64,000 bases of DNA from Prorocentrum cordatum. Taxonomy: Eukaryota; Sar; Dinophyceae; Prorocentrales; Prorocentraceae. The notes under the pieces were generated by a model. That model saw nothing but the letters and a program-made list of their open reading frames with translations, searched no databases and was not told the DNA's origin. This document shows positions 46,796 through 57,994 of this stretch, in pieces (the stretch's first letter is position 1; each line of letters begins with the position of its first letter). The translations under genes were made by a program, and so were the position numbers. The DNA is taken from positions 1 to 64,000 of the forward strand of contig CAUYUJ010000349.1 in NCBI GenBank assembly GCA_963575745.1, written 5' to 3'.

Positions 46796-47095
46796 AGGGT
46801 GGGGGGTTTGGGAACCGCCCTCCACCTTTTCCCCGATCCGTCGTCGGGGACCCCCCCCCCTCTCCCCCCTTTCCCGATCCGTCGTCGGGGACCCCCCCGT
46901 TCCCCCCCTTTTCCCGATCCGTCGTCGGGGACCCTCCCCCCCTCCCTCCCTTTCCCGGTCCGTCGTCGGGGACCCCCCCCCCTCCCACCCTTTCAAAAGT
47001 GTGAAAGGGGTTCCGACCTCCCCCCCACTCCCCCCCTTTGGCCGCCAAATTCGACCTCCCGCCTTCCCCCCTTTCGCCACGGCGCCCCCGGTCTC
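46796..47095. repeat. G/C-tract array with CCGTCGTCGGGGAC units (left arm)
   Basis: Four units of about 60 bp: CCGATCCGTCGTCGGGGACC followed by C and T runs. The right-arm counterpart, in reverse complement, is 59,800-60,000. Confidence 0.9.
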
Positions 47096-47185
47096 CGGAA
47101 CCCGACCCCTACCACCCCTAACGCTAATCCTCGCATTGCTCTAACCCCTAACCCTAACCCCAAGCCCAAACCCTAGCCCTCAATA
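47096..47185. repeat. Degenerate telomere-like CCCTAA repeats
   Basis: CCCCTAACGCTAAT, CTAACCCCTAACCCTAACCC and CCCAAACCCTAGCCCT: imperfect relatives of CCCTAA/CCCTAAA. It lies inside the window and not at a sequence end. Confidence 0.6.
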
Positions 47186-48150
47186 TTACTCATTACTCAT
47201 TACGTACGACTCATTACCCACAATTTGCTACTCGCTACACACCATCCACTTCTCACTATTCACTACTCACTAATCACGACTCAATACTCACTACCCAGGA
47301 CTCACTACCCACTACCCACTACTCACTACTCCCTACTCGCTACTCACTACTCACTACATGCTACTCACTACTCACTACCCACTATTCAATACTCACTACT
47401 CACTAAACACAACCCACTACCCACTACTCACTAATCACAACTCATTATTCACTACCCACTAACCACTATCCACTACTCACTACTCACTACCCACATTTCA
47501 CCACTCACTATTCACTGCCCACAACTCACTACTCACTATCCAGTACTCGCTACTCGCTACCCCCTACTCCCTACACAATACTCACTACTCACTACTCACT
47601 ACTCGCCATTCCGTCCACCCTACCCGCTACCCAATACGCACTATTCACTACCCACTATTCACCATTCACTACGCTCCCACTACTTACTATTCATTACTGC
47701 CTACTCCCTACTCACTATTCCCAATTCACTACTCACTACCCAGTACCCAATACCCAATACTCACTACGCAGTAAACGCTACTTACTGCCCACTTCTCACT
47801 ACTCACTTAGCACTACGCACTACCCCTTAACCACTATCGACTACTTACTACAGAGTATTCACAATTCACTACGCACTACGCACTGCACCCGCGACCCGAT
47901 ACGAAATATTCACTACCCACTACGCACAACCTGCTACTCACTACTCACTACTCTCTACTCCCTACCCACTAGTGCCTAGTCTCAAGTCGCTACTCTCACT
48001 ACTCACCACCCACTACTTGCTAATCACTACTCACTACCCACTATTCACTAATTCCTACTCGCTACTCCCTATTCACTACCCGCTACTCAATACCACTTCT
48101 CGCTTCTCACTGCTCACTACTCACTATTCCTTACTCAGTACTCCTTGCGG
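47186..48150. repeat. Degenerate 7-bp array (TACTCAC)n
   Basis: About 965 bp of ACTCACT/ACCCACT heptamers with many substitutions. The reverse complement array is at 58,381-59,645. Confidence 0.95.
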
Positions 48151-48194
48151 GAGAGACCCCCTCCCCAGCCCCCTGTTCGGCGCAGGCAAGCTAG

Positions 48195-48745
48195 ATGAAG
48201 GCCTCCGCCCCTGCACGTACAACTCGTGGAACTCGGCCGCCAGCGTTCACGAGTGGATGCGGAAGGAAGAGAGGGCTCGAGCCGCACATCATGTTCGCCC
48301 AGGAGACGCGCTCCTCTTCCCCCGCGGCGGAGGAGCAAGCCCACGGCCAGGCTAGCCGAGGCGGCCAGCAGTTGGCCAGCTCGGGAGTCACCAGGGCGGG
48401 GGAGGCGGCCACGGCGGTGTCCTCAGGAATTTTGGCATCATCTCCTCCCACCTGCTGGGCTCGGCCCGACACCATCGGCACTGGACAGGCGCAAAACACA
48501 GGGCCATCGCCCGCAAGCTGTCCCTGGGAGCGGGCGCCGCCATCACCATGGCGTCCATCTCCCTGGAGGGCGGCGTCAGGCTCAGAGGGGCAAACCGCCA
48601 GCTCCTCGAGGACCTCCACGAGCGGTGCCTCCACCTGGATGAACCCTTTTTATCATCGGCGTCGACTGGGAAAGCGCGCCAGTGGACGACCCTGAATACA
48701 CAAAAAGGGGGCTGTGCTCGCAAACCCCCCCCCTCCCCCCTTCAA
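48195..48745 (+). pseudogene. LINE endonuclease N-terminal fragment
   Basis: Plus-strand pieces in three frames: PHIMFAQETRSSS (about 48,280, position of the metal-binding QE), GAAITMASISLEGGVRLRGA and QLLEDLHERCLHLDEPF (48,535-48,650), then PFIIGVDWESAPVDDPEYTK (about 48,645). It resembles the EN domain up to its GxDW core, after which a C-tract interrupts it. It faces the opposite way to the ORF1-like region at 48,826-50,395. Confidence 0.5.
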
Positions 48746-48825
48746 AGAAGACTGAGATTTTCGGCGCCGTCCCCCTCCCCCCTTGGGGCCAGCTCCAGCG
48801 GCCCCTGCTCAGGCAGAAGCTAGGC

Positions 48826-50395
48826 CAGCTTCAGAGAGTCCGTAGCCAGGTTTGGCTGTGCTGGTCCTTCCGTGATGTTGGCGAAGAGGAATGAGCCCTC
48901 CTTGCCTTGCTTGCGCTGTCAGCGCCTGTCCTCTGGCGTGCGCCGCTGGGGCCGCCGAGGGAGATGCTGTGGCGCCTCGACGAGTGGGTGCACACTCACA
49001 CTGATTTCCGCGTCCCAATTGGCCACGACGGGCTCATGAGACTGGTTGCCCCGCACGAGTGCGCCCGCTGCGTCGGGCTCAGCAACCGCGGCATCCTGCG
49101 CAGGAATATCTTCAGGTGGTCGTATTTCATGATTGTAGTAGGTCGGGGTCCTGGCCGAGGTCCACGAACAAATCGCCTTCCTCCCCGTCCAGGCAGTTGT
49201 GTTCGCTGGCGCCAGCGGCGGCGTCGTGCCCCCCTGGGGCATCTTCTGCCATGGGCGCCCCAGCAGCAGCTGCGCCGAGAGGCGCCTCGGCAGCGTTCGC
49301 AGGAGGAGCGGCGCCCGTGCCCTTGGCCTTCTTGGGTGCGGCCCGCTCCTGCAGCCCAGCCTTGGCCGCCTGGGTGGCTGTGGCGGCGAGCTCGGCGGCG
49401 ATTCGCTGGGTGTCCAACTGCTCCTGAGCGGGCGCAGCTGGCGCAGCGGTCGCCGTTGAGGCCGCGGGCGCGCCCGCTGGTGCCGCAGGCTGCGCCGCGG
49501 AGGCCGCCCCACTGTTGGGCGCGCTCCCCAGCGGCGCGTCCTCGTGGGCAGCCCCTGGCGCGGGATTGTGCTCGCCATCCGCCTGGCTGGCGACCTTGCG
49601 CTTATTGGCCGCCTTGGCCTCTGCGACCAGTTTGGCGGCGCGGTCGAGCTGGGCGCGGCAAGTGGTCTTGTAGTTGGCCGGGCTCTCCTCGGCGATTTGC
49701 TGCCCTGTGCGGGCCATCTCGCGGAGGTTGCCCTGGGCCTTCTGTTCCAGCTCCTCGAGGCCGTCGGGGAGGCTGAAGTCGAAGAGGACCTGGGTGTGGG
49801 GTGTCCTTGACGTCCTGGTTGATGCCCGCCTCCTGGTTGCGCCGGCGGAGGGCCGCGGCCTCCCGGGCCTCGGCCATGGCGCTCATTCGCGCTCGGCGAC
49901 GGCCCAGGCTGCGGAGTCCAGCGCCGTGGAGGCGTGCAGGCGGCGATCCACCGCCGACTGAAGCCTCTGCGCTGTGGCGCGGGGCGCGCTGGGAGGCGGC
50001 TGGGCCTCGCTCTTGCGGGCCGCCTCGGAGGCCGCGCGCAGGGCCTCCGCCGCCGCGGGATCCTGCACGGCGGGGGGCGTGTCCAGCTCGGTGGGACCTG
50101 GGGCCGCCTCGCGGGCCCGTGGGGCCTCGGGGAAGTGCGGTTGGCCCTGGCCAGCGCCTGCGGCGGCAGCGCCGTGGGCTCCTTTGCCGTTCCCGTCCCC
50201 CTTGCCCCTGCCCTTGCCCGCCCTGTCCTCGCCGCCTTTGCCTGCCCGCGTCTCCGGCGCCCCTGGCCCAGGCGCCGCGAGGCGATGGGCTGGGCGAGGT
50301 GCCGACGTAGCGCGCCGTGCCTCCGTGGAAGCAGTTGTCGTGCTTGCGGAAGGTCCTGCAGTGGCGGCAGGCTGTGCACGCGACGAAGACACTGA
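48826..50395 (-). pseudogene. ORF1-like (gag-like) protein of a LINE, frameshifted
   Basis: Minus-strand coding signal switches frames: VFVACTACRHCRTFRKHDNC (Cys/His cluster, about 50,375), GKGGEDRAGKGRGKGDGNGK (basic, Gly-rich), AAEALRAASEAARKSEAQPP, then MSAMAEAREAAALRRRNQEA (about 49,880) and LFDFSLPDGLEELEQKAQGN leading into a 196-codon frame (49,127-49,717) rich in Ala, with PANYKTTCRAQLDRAAKLVA and an acidic end, GEEGDLFVDLGQDPDLLQS. Further on, GSFLFANITEGPAQPNL (about 48,850-48,900) resembles the first strand of a following endonuclease. Such ORF1 proteins bind element RNA. Three frame changes suggest decay. Confidence 0.5.
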
Positions 50396-51165
50396 GGAGG
50401 ATAAGGAGGAGGATGAGGAGGAGGAGGAGGATGAGGACGGGGAATGCGGCGAAGACGAAGAGGCGATTCAGACTACGAATGCGAACGCTGAAGATTTTAT
50501 GACAAATATTTACACTCATACGTCTCAGCCTATTTTTACGAAGACTATTCGTACTAACAAGAGTGCGCATGCGAAGAATACGGCGAATAGGACGATCAAT
50601 ACGACTATTCACACTAAAACGAAAACTAAGATGGCACGTGATACGAACACTTACATAGATGACAACTACGGCTAATATCAATACCAACGATAGGAATAAG
50701 AGCGCGACTAATACTATAATCAGTCTGCGACGAAAACGGTCAATAATAACAATACTAATACTAATTCTATTAAGAATGATACTCAGGAATTGCGGTTACC
50801 GCGACTGCTAATAGTGGCAGTGATATTACGAAAGCTCCGGATAATATTCAGAATGCGAAGCATACTGACAAAGGCCCTTAACAATACGAATAATACTAAC
50901 AACTTGAGAAGGAGTCGGAACAGGATGAGGAGGAATAAGAAGATTGAGTACTCCGCGGACCAGCGCCACCAAGTCAAGCACGTAAACCACCTCTGGATGC
51001 ACATCAACTCGAAGGAGGAGGTGGGGCGGCGAGCGGAATTAGGAAATGCCAGCGGAGGAAGGAGGAGGAAAAGGAAGAGAAAGAGGAGGAGGAGGAGCAG
51101 GAGGAGGAGGAGGAAGAGGAGAAAGAGGAGGAGGAAGAGGAGGAGGGGGAGGAAGAGTGGACGTG
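50396..51165. repeat. GGA tracts around a degenerate AAT/ACG tract
   Basis: GGA at 50,396-50,440 and 51,015-51,160. Between them is AT-richer sequence with AATACTAAT/ACGAAT-like units (50,460-50,910), resembling a mutated version of the tract at 4,585-5,337. No gene is seen. Confidence 0.7.
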
Positions 51166-51174
51166 GCTCGCCAC

Positions 51175-51411
51175 GCTTTGCAGTGCCCCGCCAATGCCAC
51201 GACTCCTTTGACTAGATCCCTTCACGAGACCGCCTGAGCAAGGTGTCTTCAAGAAAGCTTCCAGCTTGCGCCCACTTGCGCTGCAGCCGCATTGATGGCA
51301 GTGGAAAGCCGAGCCCATTCCAGTGAAGACGGCGTGCTCAGACATATGGGTGAACCCTCCTTCTGTATTCCTTGGCCATAGGGCGAGTAGGCCTTTTTCG
51401 CTTCGGCTCAT
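51175..51411 (-). pseudogene. Zinc-knuckle-like C-terminal segment of RNase H-bearing LINE
   Basis: The minus-strand frame reads GFTHMSEHAVFTGMGSAFHC then CHQCGCSASGRKLEAFLKTP C, a CxxC...C arrangement that follows RNase H in some dinoflagellate non-LTR ORFs. It lies 3' of the RNase H piece on the same strand, in order. It then runs into (TCC)n on the coding strand. Confidence 0.4.
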
Positions 51412-51488
51412 CTTCCGCTGCTGCCAATCAAAGTTTTAGCAAAAGCTTCCTGACCGCCTTTCCAATGGCTCTGGCATGCTCCACCGAG

Positions 51489-51986
51489 TCAACCACAGCT
51501 ACATCCGCCGCCGCTTTGCCCAGAATCGCTGCGCTTCATCAGCCATACTGTTGGCCAGGTCATGGTCAACTGGGACGCCATTCTCTTCTGCGATTCCTCA
51601 GCAGTCTGGTGGCTCTCGATCTTCACCACATGTGGCATACCCCGACTCCTATCAACACTGTCACCTCGATTATTCCAGATATCAGTGCTAGTCGTAGGCG
51701 TAACTCCATGAGTCAATCTCGCAACACCTTTGGCAACAAGAGATGAGTCTGCGACAGTTGTGATTCCTAGACCCAAACCAACCAGGACCTCCATGGCTTT
51801 CGTAGTGGCCGTCAACTCACCTCGATTGATTGTGTGCTTCTTGGTTACGCCTCCTTCACGACCTCGGAGCATCACCGCACCTAAGCCTCCCACACGGCGA
51901 ACGCTGGCCACCTGATCTGCCCATCCAGTCCCTCGCAGGCGCGGATCGGATGAATGCTCACTACCTGATGCGTCGCCTCCTGCCAA
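51489..51986 (-). CDS. RNase H-like domain of a LINE-type element
   Basis: A 165-codon frame with the RNase H type 1 pattern: GGDASGSEHSSDPRLRGTGW (first Asp), KKHTINRGELTATTKAMEVL (Glu in the helix), TTVADSSLVAKGVARLTHG (Asp of the third motif) and PHVVKIESHQTAEE at the end. The catalytic set D-E-D appears present. The ATG at 51,986 lies only a few codons before the first strand, and the coding signal extends upstream into the (TCC)n at 52,030-52,092. Such domains degrade RNA in RNA/DNA hybrids during retrotransposition. The N-terminus is probably incomplete. Confidence 0.65.
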   Translation of the reverse strand: MAGGDASGSEHSSDPRLRGTGWADQVASVRRVGGLGAVMLRGREGGVTKKHTINRGELTATTKAMEVLVGLGLGITTVADSSLVAKGVARLTHGVTPTTSTDIWNNRGDSVDRSRGMPHVVKIESHQTAEESQKRMASQLTMTWPTVWLMKRSDSGQSGGGCSCG

Positions 51987-52099
51987 GATTGGAGAGGCCT
52001 GACGGCCAGTGCCGCCGACCCTGATCGAAAGGGCTAGGAGTGGGGGGAGGAAGCGGAGGATGAGGAGGAGGAGGAGGAGGAGGAGGAGGATCTCCCATG

Positions 52100-52516
52100 C
52101 TCAGAAAATTCGATGGGCCACCAAAGGCTTTAGCAATATTTGTCCACGTGACTGGCAGCTTGCTTTGTTTGTGGCCATGGACAACATAGTGCCCCGTGGT
52201 CCCCCAACGCACGTTTGACCAAAGTACCCGAAATCGTGGTGAACACTGCATTGCAAGAGCAGCTCGAGCCACGATGGACATGTGGCTCTTCCTCCACCTT
52301 GCATCGCGGGCAATGCATATAACCTTTCATATTTCTACCAAGCGAAGCACTACGGGTACGCGCGCCCACGAAATACGTGTCATAACGGCTGCGATCGCTC
52401 TTGCCACGTGATGTTCTTGTCGCTTCTGGAGCGCCCTGATTTGCAATCTGGCATTTCTGAGATCTGCTCCCTGCTCGAGGCCTTTCCCATTCGAATGACC
52501 AGCATCTTTGCCCCAC
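52100..52516 (-). pseudogene. Zinc-finger (zf-RVT-like) segment upstream of RNase H
   Basis: The minus-strand frame contains HCPRCKVEEEPHVHRGSSC, a CxxC-xxxx-E...H...C motif like the zinc finger at the end of RT in RNase H-bearing LINEs. The neighbouring frame continues with GHYVVHGHKQSKLPVTWTNI and a (TCC)-encoded Pro run (52,030-52,092) before the RNase H. A frame change is needed between the two. A frame further upstream (52,327-52,731) has Glu/Arg-rich sequence, not recognised. Confidence 0.45.
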
Positions 52517-52539
52517 AACACTCTTTCGAGATATTCAGG

Positions 52540-53360
52540 CATAGGAGGAGAAGGAGGAGGAGGACGAGGAGGCGGAGGCGGAGAAGGAGGAGGAGGACCA
52601 GTGTAAACCCAAGACGCATCAACGATGAAGGCATCGACCCTCCAAACTCTCTCTAATACTTTCTTCGCATTGCGGGCAGTGTCACATTGGAAGACAACTG
52701 ACAACAGTCGGAGAACCCTGAATCGTGCCACAACACTATTCCTGGGACTTCAGCGCCGCGAATCATCGTGATAGTTTTGCCCTGACAGTCTTAAATAGTT
52801 CCAGGTCGCCATTCCTGGAATTTGAACACCGCGAACCAACGTGACTGTGGCACCGTGTTAGTCCTTAATCGTGCCAGAACACCATTCCTGGCACTTCCAT
52901 GCGAATCCGTGAAACTGCTGCAGGCATTCAAGGCGGATGTGCGCGGCGTTTAGAACTGCATTCTGAAAAAGGAACCGCTCCCCCCCATGCGTGAAACTGC
53001 TGTGAACTTTTGAGACGAATGTGTGCGGCGCTAATGCGAGAGCATGCGAGAGCCACAGTTCGAAAAGAAGCCGCCCTCCATCCGTGAAACTGTTGATAAC
53101 GTTTGAGACGTACGTGTGCGAAGCTCAGGTGGGAACCACATCTTGCCAACGGCCCGTGACTGTGTGCATGTGCTGCACACGTTGAAGAAACATGTGCACG
53201 GCGCTAGTGCGAGAGCCCTTTTCCTCCTGAAAACGGTCCGCCCTCAATCTGTGAAGCTGTTGCGAATTTCAAGCTTCACGATCACGGATGCCGAGGAAGT
53301 CTCGGGCGACCCCCCCCGGCCCGCCTTGCCAGCACGTGTGGCGGTGCGGCAGTGAGGATT
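52540..53360 (+). repeat. Composite repeat copy: GGA, opening, type B, type A, closing
   Basis: (GGA)n to 52,600; CAGTGTAAACCCAAGACGC at about 52,602; GGAAGACAAC (52,690); type-B units at about 75-bp spacing (CATTCCTGG-like strings near 52,737, 52,813, 52,888); type-A units to 53,260; closing GAAGTCTCGGGCGACC with CGGTGCGGCAGTGAGG at 53,270-53,360. Confidence 0.85.
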
Positions 53361-53384
53361 ATTTTCGATAGAAAACTGGAGGGA

Positions 53385-54344
53385 TGGAGGAGGAGGAGGA
53401 AGTTGCTACAAGAAAAGGAAAAGAAATGAAGAAGGAATGGAGAAGGAAGGAGGAACAGGAGGAGGAAGAGGAGGAGGACTAGGAGGAGGAGGAGGAGGAG
53501 GAGGAGGAGGAGGAGGAGGAGGGGGAGGAGGAGGAGGAGGACAACGAGGAGGACGACGACGAGGAACGGAGGTTGTCAGGACCATGAGGGGATGCACCAA
53601 TGAGACGATTGCGCCGCGGCAGGGGCGGGACCCGCCTCCCCGTCCCCCCGTTCCCCGATGCAGCAGCCCCCAGCCCTTCTCCGCCTCTCCTCCCCCCCCC
53701 TTCCCCATCGGCCCGCCAAAGGCTTCGCCCCACCCTCCCCCCACCCCCTCCGGCCCCTCCGGCCCCCTCCTCCTCCTCCTCCTCCTCCTCCTCATCCTCC
53801 TCATCCTCCTCCTCTGCCTCTCCTCCCGCCCTTCCCCCCTCGGCCCCGCCAAAGGCTTCGCCCCACCCCCCCCGCGGGCGCACGCACCGGTCCTGGGACC
53901 AGGACGAGAGCCCGGCCAGGATCGGCGCGGGCGTACGGTTTGCGCCTGTCTGTCAGTGCCCTCCTTCTCCTCCTCCTCCTCCTCTCCTCCTCCTCCTCCG
54001 CCCTCCTCCTCCTCCTCCTCCTCCCCCTCCCCCTCCCCTCCCCCTCCCCCTCCCCCCCCCCACCCTTCTTGTTCGCGGCCTCGTGGCCCCCTCCGCCGCC
54101 CCCTCGCGGGCGTGGGCAGGGCAAGCTCTCCGTCAGCGACAAGCCGACCGCGGTCGCCCCGCCCGCCTGCCCCCCCCGCCCTCACCCTTCTGGCTGGCGG
54201 GCCCGCGCAGCGGAGGCTCGCGGCGCACACGGAGCGGCGGTTGGACGCAACGTGGAGGAGGAGGAGGAGGAGGAGGAGGAGGAGGAGGAGGAGGAGGAGG
54301 AGGAAAAGGATCAGGAGGAGGAGGAGGAGGAGGAGAGCCAGCGT
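53385..54344. repeat. GGA and TCC tracts with GC-rich inserts
   Basis: GGA at 53,385-53,580, TCC at 53,765-53,820 and 53,965-54,055, GGA at 54,255-54,340. Inserts contain two echoes of CCCGCCAAAGGCTTCGCCCC (53,715 and 53,848). No gene is seen. Confidence 0.9.
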
Positions 54345-55075
54345 AAGCCCAAGAGTCATCAAATGAGGAGGAGGCCGAGAACCAGTGCAAACCCAAGAGT
54401 CATCATCGATTTGGAGTGAACCCTCCCTGCAAGCTCCCTCTTCATAGGCCCCGACAAGGGTTCATTTCCGCTGAGGGAACTGCCTCGTTGGAAGACAACC
54501 GTTTGAAGACCCTGAAGCATGCCCAAAGAATTATTCTCGGGACTCCAACGCCACGGATCAACCTGACAGTTGCGTCTTGACGATCATGAATCGTGCCAGA
54601 AGGCCATTCTTGGGATTCCAAAGCCGCGAATCAACGTAATTATTGCACCCTCACAATCCAGAATCTTTCCAAAGCACCATTTCTGGTACGTTGACCATGG
54701 GAATCCGTGAAACAATTGCAATGTTTAAAAGGAATGTGCGCGGCGCGAAGGCGAGAGCCACAGTTTGAAATCGAACCGCCTTCAACCCGTGAAGCTCTGG
54801 CAAATGTTTAAAAAGGAATGTGCGCGGCGCTAAGGCGAGAGCCACATTTTGAAAACGAACCGCCCTCAATCCGCGAAACTCTTGCGTATGTTTAAAGCGA
54901 ATGTGCGCAGCGCTAAGACGAGAGCCACATTTGTTTAAACGACCCGCCCTCTATCTGTGGAACTTTTGCCAATATTTTTTAGCTTCAGGGTCATAAATTG
55001 TGAGGGAGTCTCTGGCGAAACACCCGGCCCGTCATTTCGACCGGCTTCGGGGTGCGACAGGGAGAAGTCGTATAA
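54345..55075 (+). repeat. Composite repeat copy: opening, type B, type A, closing
   Basis: Two opening strings (CAGCGTAAGCCCAAGAGTC and CAGTGCAAACCCAAGAGTC, 54,345-54,405), GGAAGACAAC (54,491), type-B units to 54,690, three type-A units at about 84-bp spacing (54,731, 54,815, 54,898), closing GGCGAAACACCCGGCCCG and GTGCGACAGGGAG at 54,980-55,065. A GGA array follows at 55,090-55,130. Confidence 0.9.
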
Positions 55076-55130
55076 GGAAAAGGAATGGAGGACGAGGAGG
55101 AGGAGGAGGAGGAGGAGGAGGAGGAGGAAC

Positions 55131-55454
55131 GACGCTGGCTTAAAGCGTGCTGGTGCCTGGGCGCGGGAAGGCGCGCGACAGTGCGGCAGCGACAGACACC
55201 TCCCAGACGCTGAGAGGTCGCAGCCATGCTGGACTTCTTCGCAGCTTCACATCGAGGCCGGAGAAGGAGCAGAGGCAGCTGCAGCAATTGCAACCGGAGC
55301 GAGAGCAGAGGCCAGCGTGGCGCGCGCGCGGCTCAATACATCCCATTTTAACAGAGCGAGGGGTCCTGTGCCTAGGCTGGGGTGCTTCTTTCCGCCCCTC
55401 GAAGAGCCACAGGCTATGGATTCTGAGGCTGGTGGGCCTGGGGGTGCTCCTTCA
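55131..55454. other. Single-copy spacer
   Basis: No recognised gene. Confidence 0.4.
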
Positions 55455-55875
55455 CTCTCGTCGTCGTCGTCCTCCTCCTCCTCCTCCTCCTTCTCCTTCC
55501 CCTCTCTCCTGATTATTCTGCTCCTCCCCTCCTCCTCCTCCTCCTCCTCCTCCTCCTCCTCCTCCTCCTCCCCTCCTCCTCCTCCTCCTCCTCCTCCTCC
55601 TCCTCCTCCTCCTCCTCCTCCTCCTCCTCCTCCTCCTCCTCCTCCTCCTCCTCCTCCTCCCTCCTCCCCCTCCCCCCCTCCTCCTCCTCCTCCTCCTCCT
55701 CCTCCCTCCTCCTCCTCCCCTCCTCCTCCTCCTCCTCCTCCTCCCCTCCTCCTCCTCCTCCTCCCCCTCCACCCTCCTCCTCCTCCTCCTCCTCCTTCTC
55801 CTACTCCTCCTCCTCCTCCTCCTCCTCCTCCTCCTCCTCCTCCTCCCCTCCTCTCCTCCCCCTCCCCCTCCTCCT
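55455..55875. repeat. (TCC)n microsatellite
   Basis: About 420 bp, nearly pure TCC for most of its length. Confidence 0.95.
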
Positions 55876-55879
55876 CATG

Positions 55880-55945
55880 GTGCCTCAGTCGGGAATCCTG
55901 CTATTTGTGTGTATTTATTTGTGTGTCCCAGGGCCCCTTCAGGTT
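55880..55945 (+). repeat. Dispersed repeat DR1, copy 4 (3' end only)
   Basis: TTTGTGTGTATTTATTTGTG then TGTCCCAGGGCCCCTTCAGG matches the 3' end of copies 2 and 3. Confidence 0.85.
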
Positions 55946-56120
55946 CGTCTCCTCTTGGACACAGGCTGGCGGCAGCGCCGGCGATCGTGCATACCCGCAG
56001 CTTTTGCACGCCCACATCCGTCGCGAGGCTGTTGCCTCAAGGGCTTTGCATGGCGGCAGTGCGGGCGGTCCTGCACATTCTCGTGTCTCTCCAGCCCACG
56101 CCGGGTTCCTGTCCAAGGCG
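55946..56120 (+). repeat. Dispersed repeat DR2, copy 1 (rearranged)
   Basis: Contains GGCTGGCGGCAGCGCCGGCG, GCATACCCGCAGC and GGCGGCAGTGCGGGCGGTCC TGCACATTCTC in an order different from the other copies. 56,121-56,515 is unique with no gene. Confidence 0.6.
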
Positions 56121-56515
56121 TTCTTTTGCAAGCACATCGTCCTCGGCACCGCCCGATTCCGGGGCTTCGCCCCCTCCTGGCTTGATGTGAGGCCCCTCCT
56201 CCTGCCCCCCTCTCGTGAATTCAAGCTGTGCGCGGCCCGCTTAGCTTCGACTGGAAGAGGTGCGCTCTCGACCCGCGGATCAATTACTCACTGCGTGGAG
56301 CTCCCCATATGTGCATATCATGTTTTATTTCATGCCGTGGTGAGCGTCTGTTCATGAGCGGTCGACTACAATAGCGCGTCCACGTGGGCGACAGGGCCGA
56401 CGAAGACGAGTGACCCCTAATGCGAGTGATTGCGTCTGAGTCAGAGTGAGCATTGCGTATGGTTGAATGCGAGTCTCTTCCTCTTCATCCCCCCTCCTCA
56501 GCTGCCAGGCCTTCC

Positions 56516-57510
56516 CCTTGTCAGCCCGTGTTGAGCCCAGAAACAGGCAAACCGCCTGAGACATCCCCACAAACTGACCGCGAACGAACCCGTGCAACCA
56601 CCACTGGCGGCTCCCCTTAGGTGTGCTGAAACCAACACCCCGCCTGAGACATCCTCACAATCTGCTCTCCAAGCGAAGGATGTTGAGCCCAGAAACAGGC
56701 GAACCGCCTTGAGACATCCCCACAAAATGGCCGCGAACGAGCCCGTGCAAACACCCCTGGCGGCCCCCCTTAGGGGTGCTGAAACCAGCGCCCCGCCTGA
56801 GACATCCTCACAATCTGCTTTCCAAGCGAAGGATGTTGAGCCCAGAAACAAGCAAACCGCCTGAGACATCCCCACAAAATGGCCGCGAACGAGCCCGTGC
56901 AAACCGCTTGAGACATCCCCACAAAATGGCCGCAAACGAGCCCGTGCAAACACCCCTGGCGGCTCCTCTTAGGGGTGCTGAAACCAGCGCCCCGCCTGAG
57001 ACATCCTCACAATCTGCTCTCCAAGCGAAGGATGTTGAGCCCAGAAACAAGCAAACCGCCTGAGACATCCCCTCAAAATGGCCGCGAACGAGCCCGTGAA
57101 ACAAGCGCAGACGCTGCGAGGATGTTGAGCCCAGAAACAAGCAAACCGCCTGAGAATCCCCACAAAATGGCCTGCAGAGCTGCTGCGCCCCGCCTGAGAC
57201 ATCCTCACAATCTGCTCTCCAAGCGAAGGATGTTGAGCCCAGAAACAAGCAAACCGCCTGAGACATCCCCACAAAATGGCCGCGAACGAGCCCGTGCAAC
57301 CACCCCTGGCGGCTCCCCTTAGGGGTGCTGAAACCAGCGCCCCGCCTGAGACATCCTCACAATCTGCTCTCCAAGCGAAGGATGTTGAGCCCAGAAACAA
57401 GCAAACCGCCTGAGACATCCCCACAAAATGGCCGCGAACGAGCCCGTGCAAACACCCCTGGCGGCTCCCCTTAGGGGTGCTGAAACCAGCGCCCCGCTGA
57501 GACAACCTCC
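56516..57510. repeat. About 153-bp tandem array, roughly six copies
   Basis: TGTTGAGCCCAGAAAC recurs at 56,529, 56,681, 56,834, 57,033, 57,123, 57,231 and 57,383. Full units are 152-153 bp; two are partial or carry internal duplications. Internal GCCTGAGACATCC occurs twice per unit. Confidence 0.95.
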
Positions 57511-57519
57511 AAATCCGAT

Positions 57520-57905
57520 GTGTGTTGAGTAAGTATGAGTATGAGTAGGTCTGACTATGAGTATGCCTGAGTATGAGTAAGTCTGTGTATGAGTAAGTTT
57601 GTGTATGAGTAAGTCTGGGTATGAGCAGGTATGTGTATGAGAAAGTCTGTGTATGTGTACGTCTGGGTGTGAGTAAGTCTGAGTATGACTACTACTGTGT
57701 ATGAGTAAGTCTGGGTATGAGTGAGTCTGTGTATGAGTACGTCTGGGTGTGAGTAAGTCTGTGTATGAGTAAGTCTGTGTATGAGTATGTCTGAGTGTGA
57801 GTAAGTCTGAGTATGAGTAGGTCTGAATATGAGTAAGTATGAGTATGAGTAAGTCTGTGTATGAGTAAGTCTGAGTATGAGCAAGTCTGAGTATGAGTAG
57901 GTCCG
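57520..57905. repeat. 16-bp minisatellite
   Basis: About 24 units of GTATGAGTAAGTCTGT with variants. 57,906-57,990 is a GGA-rich spacer. Confidence 0.95.
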
Positions 57906-57994
57906 ACAGGAGGGGAGGAGGAAAGAGGAGGAGGGAGAAGGAGAGGGAACAGGAGGCGTCCAAGTAATAACAAGAACCCCATCTTAGGATATGG

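Noticed and set aside
48838-48860. Relic of the dinoflagellate spliced leader (TCCGTAGCCAGGTTTGGCT)
   Set aside because: It has several mismatches to the leader, stands alone, and lies antisense inside the ORF1/EN-like region.
48919-50379. Minus-strand frame of 486 codons
   Set aside because: Arg/Pro/Ser-rich shadow; the neighbouring frames carry the protein-like Ala/Glu composition of the ORF1-like sequence.
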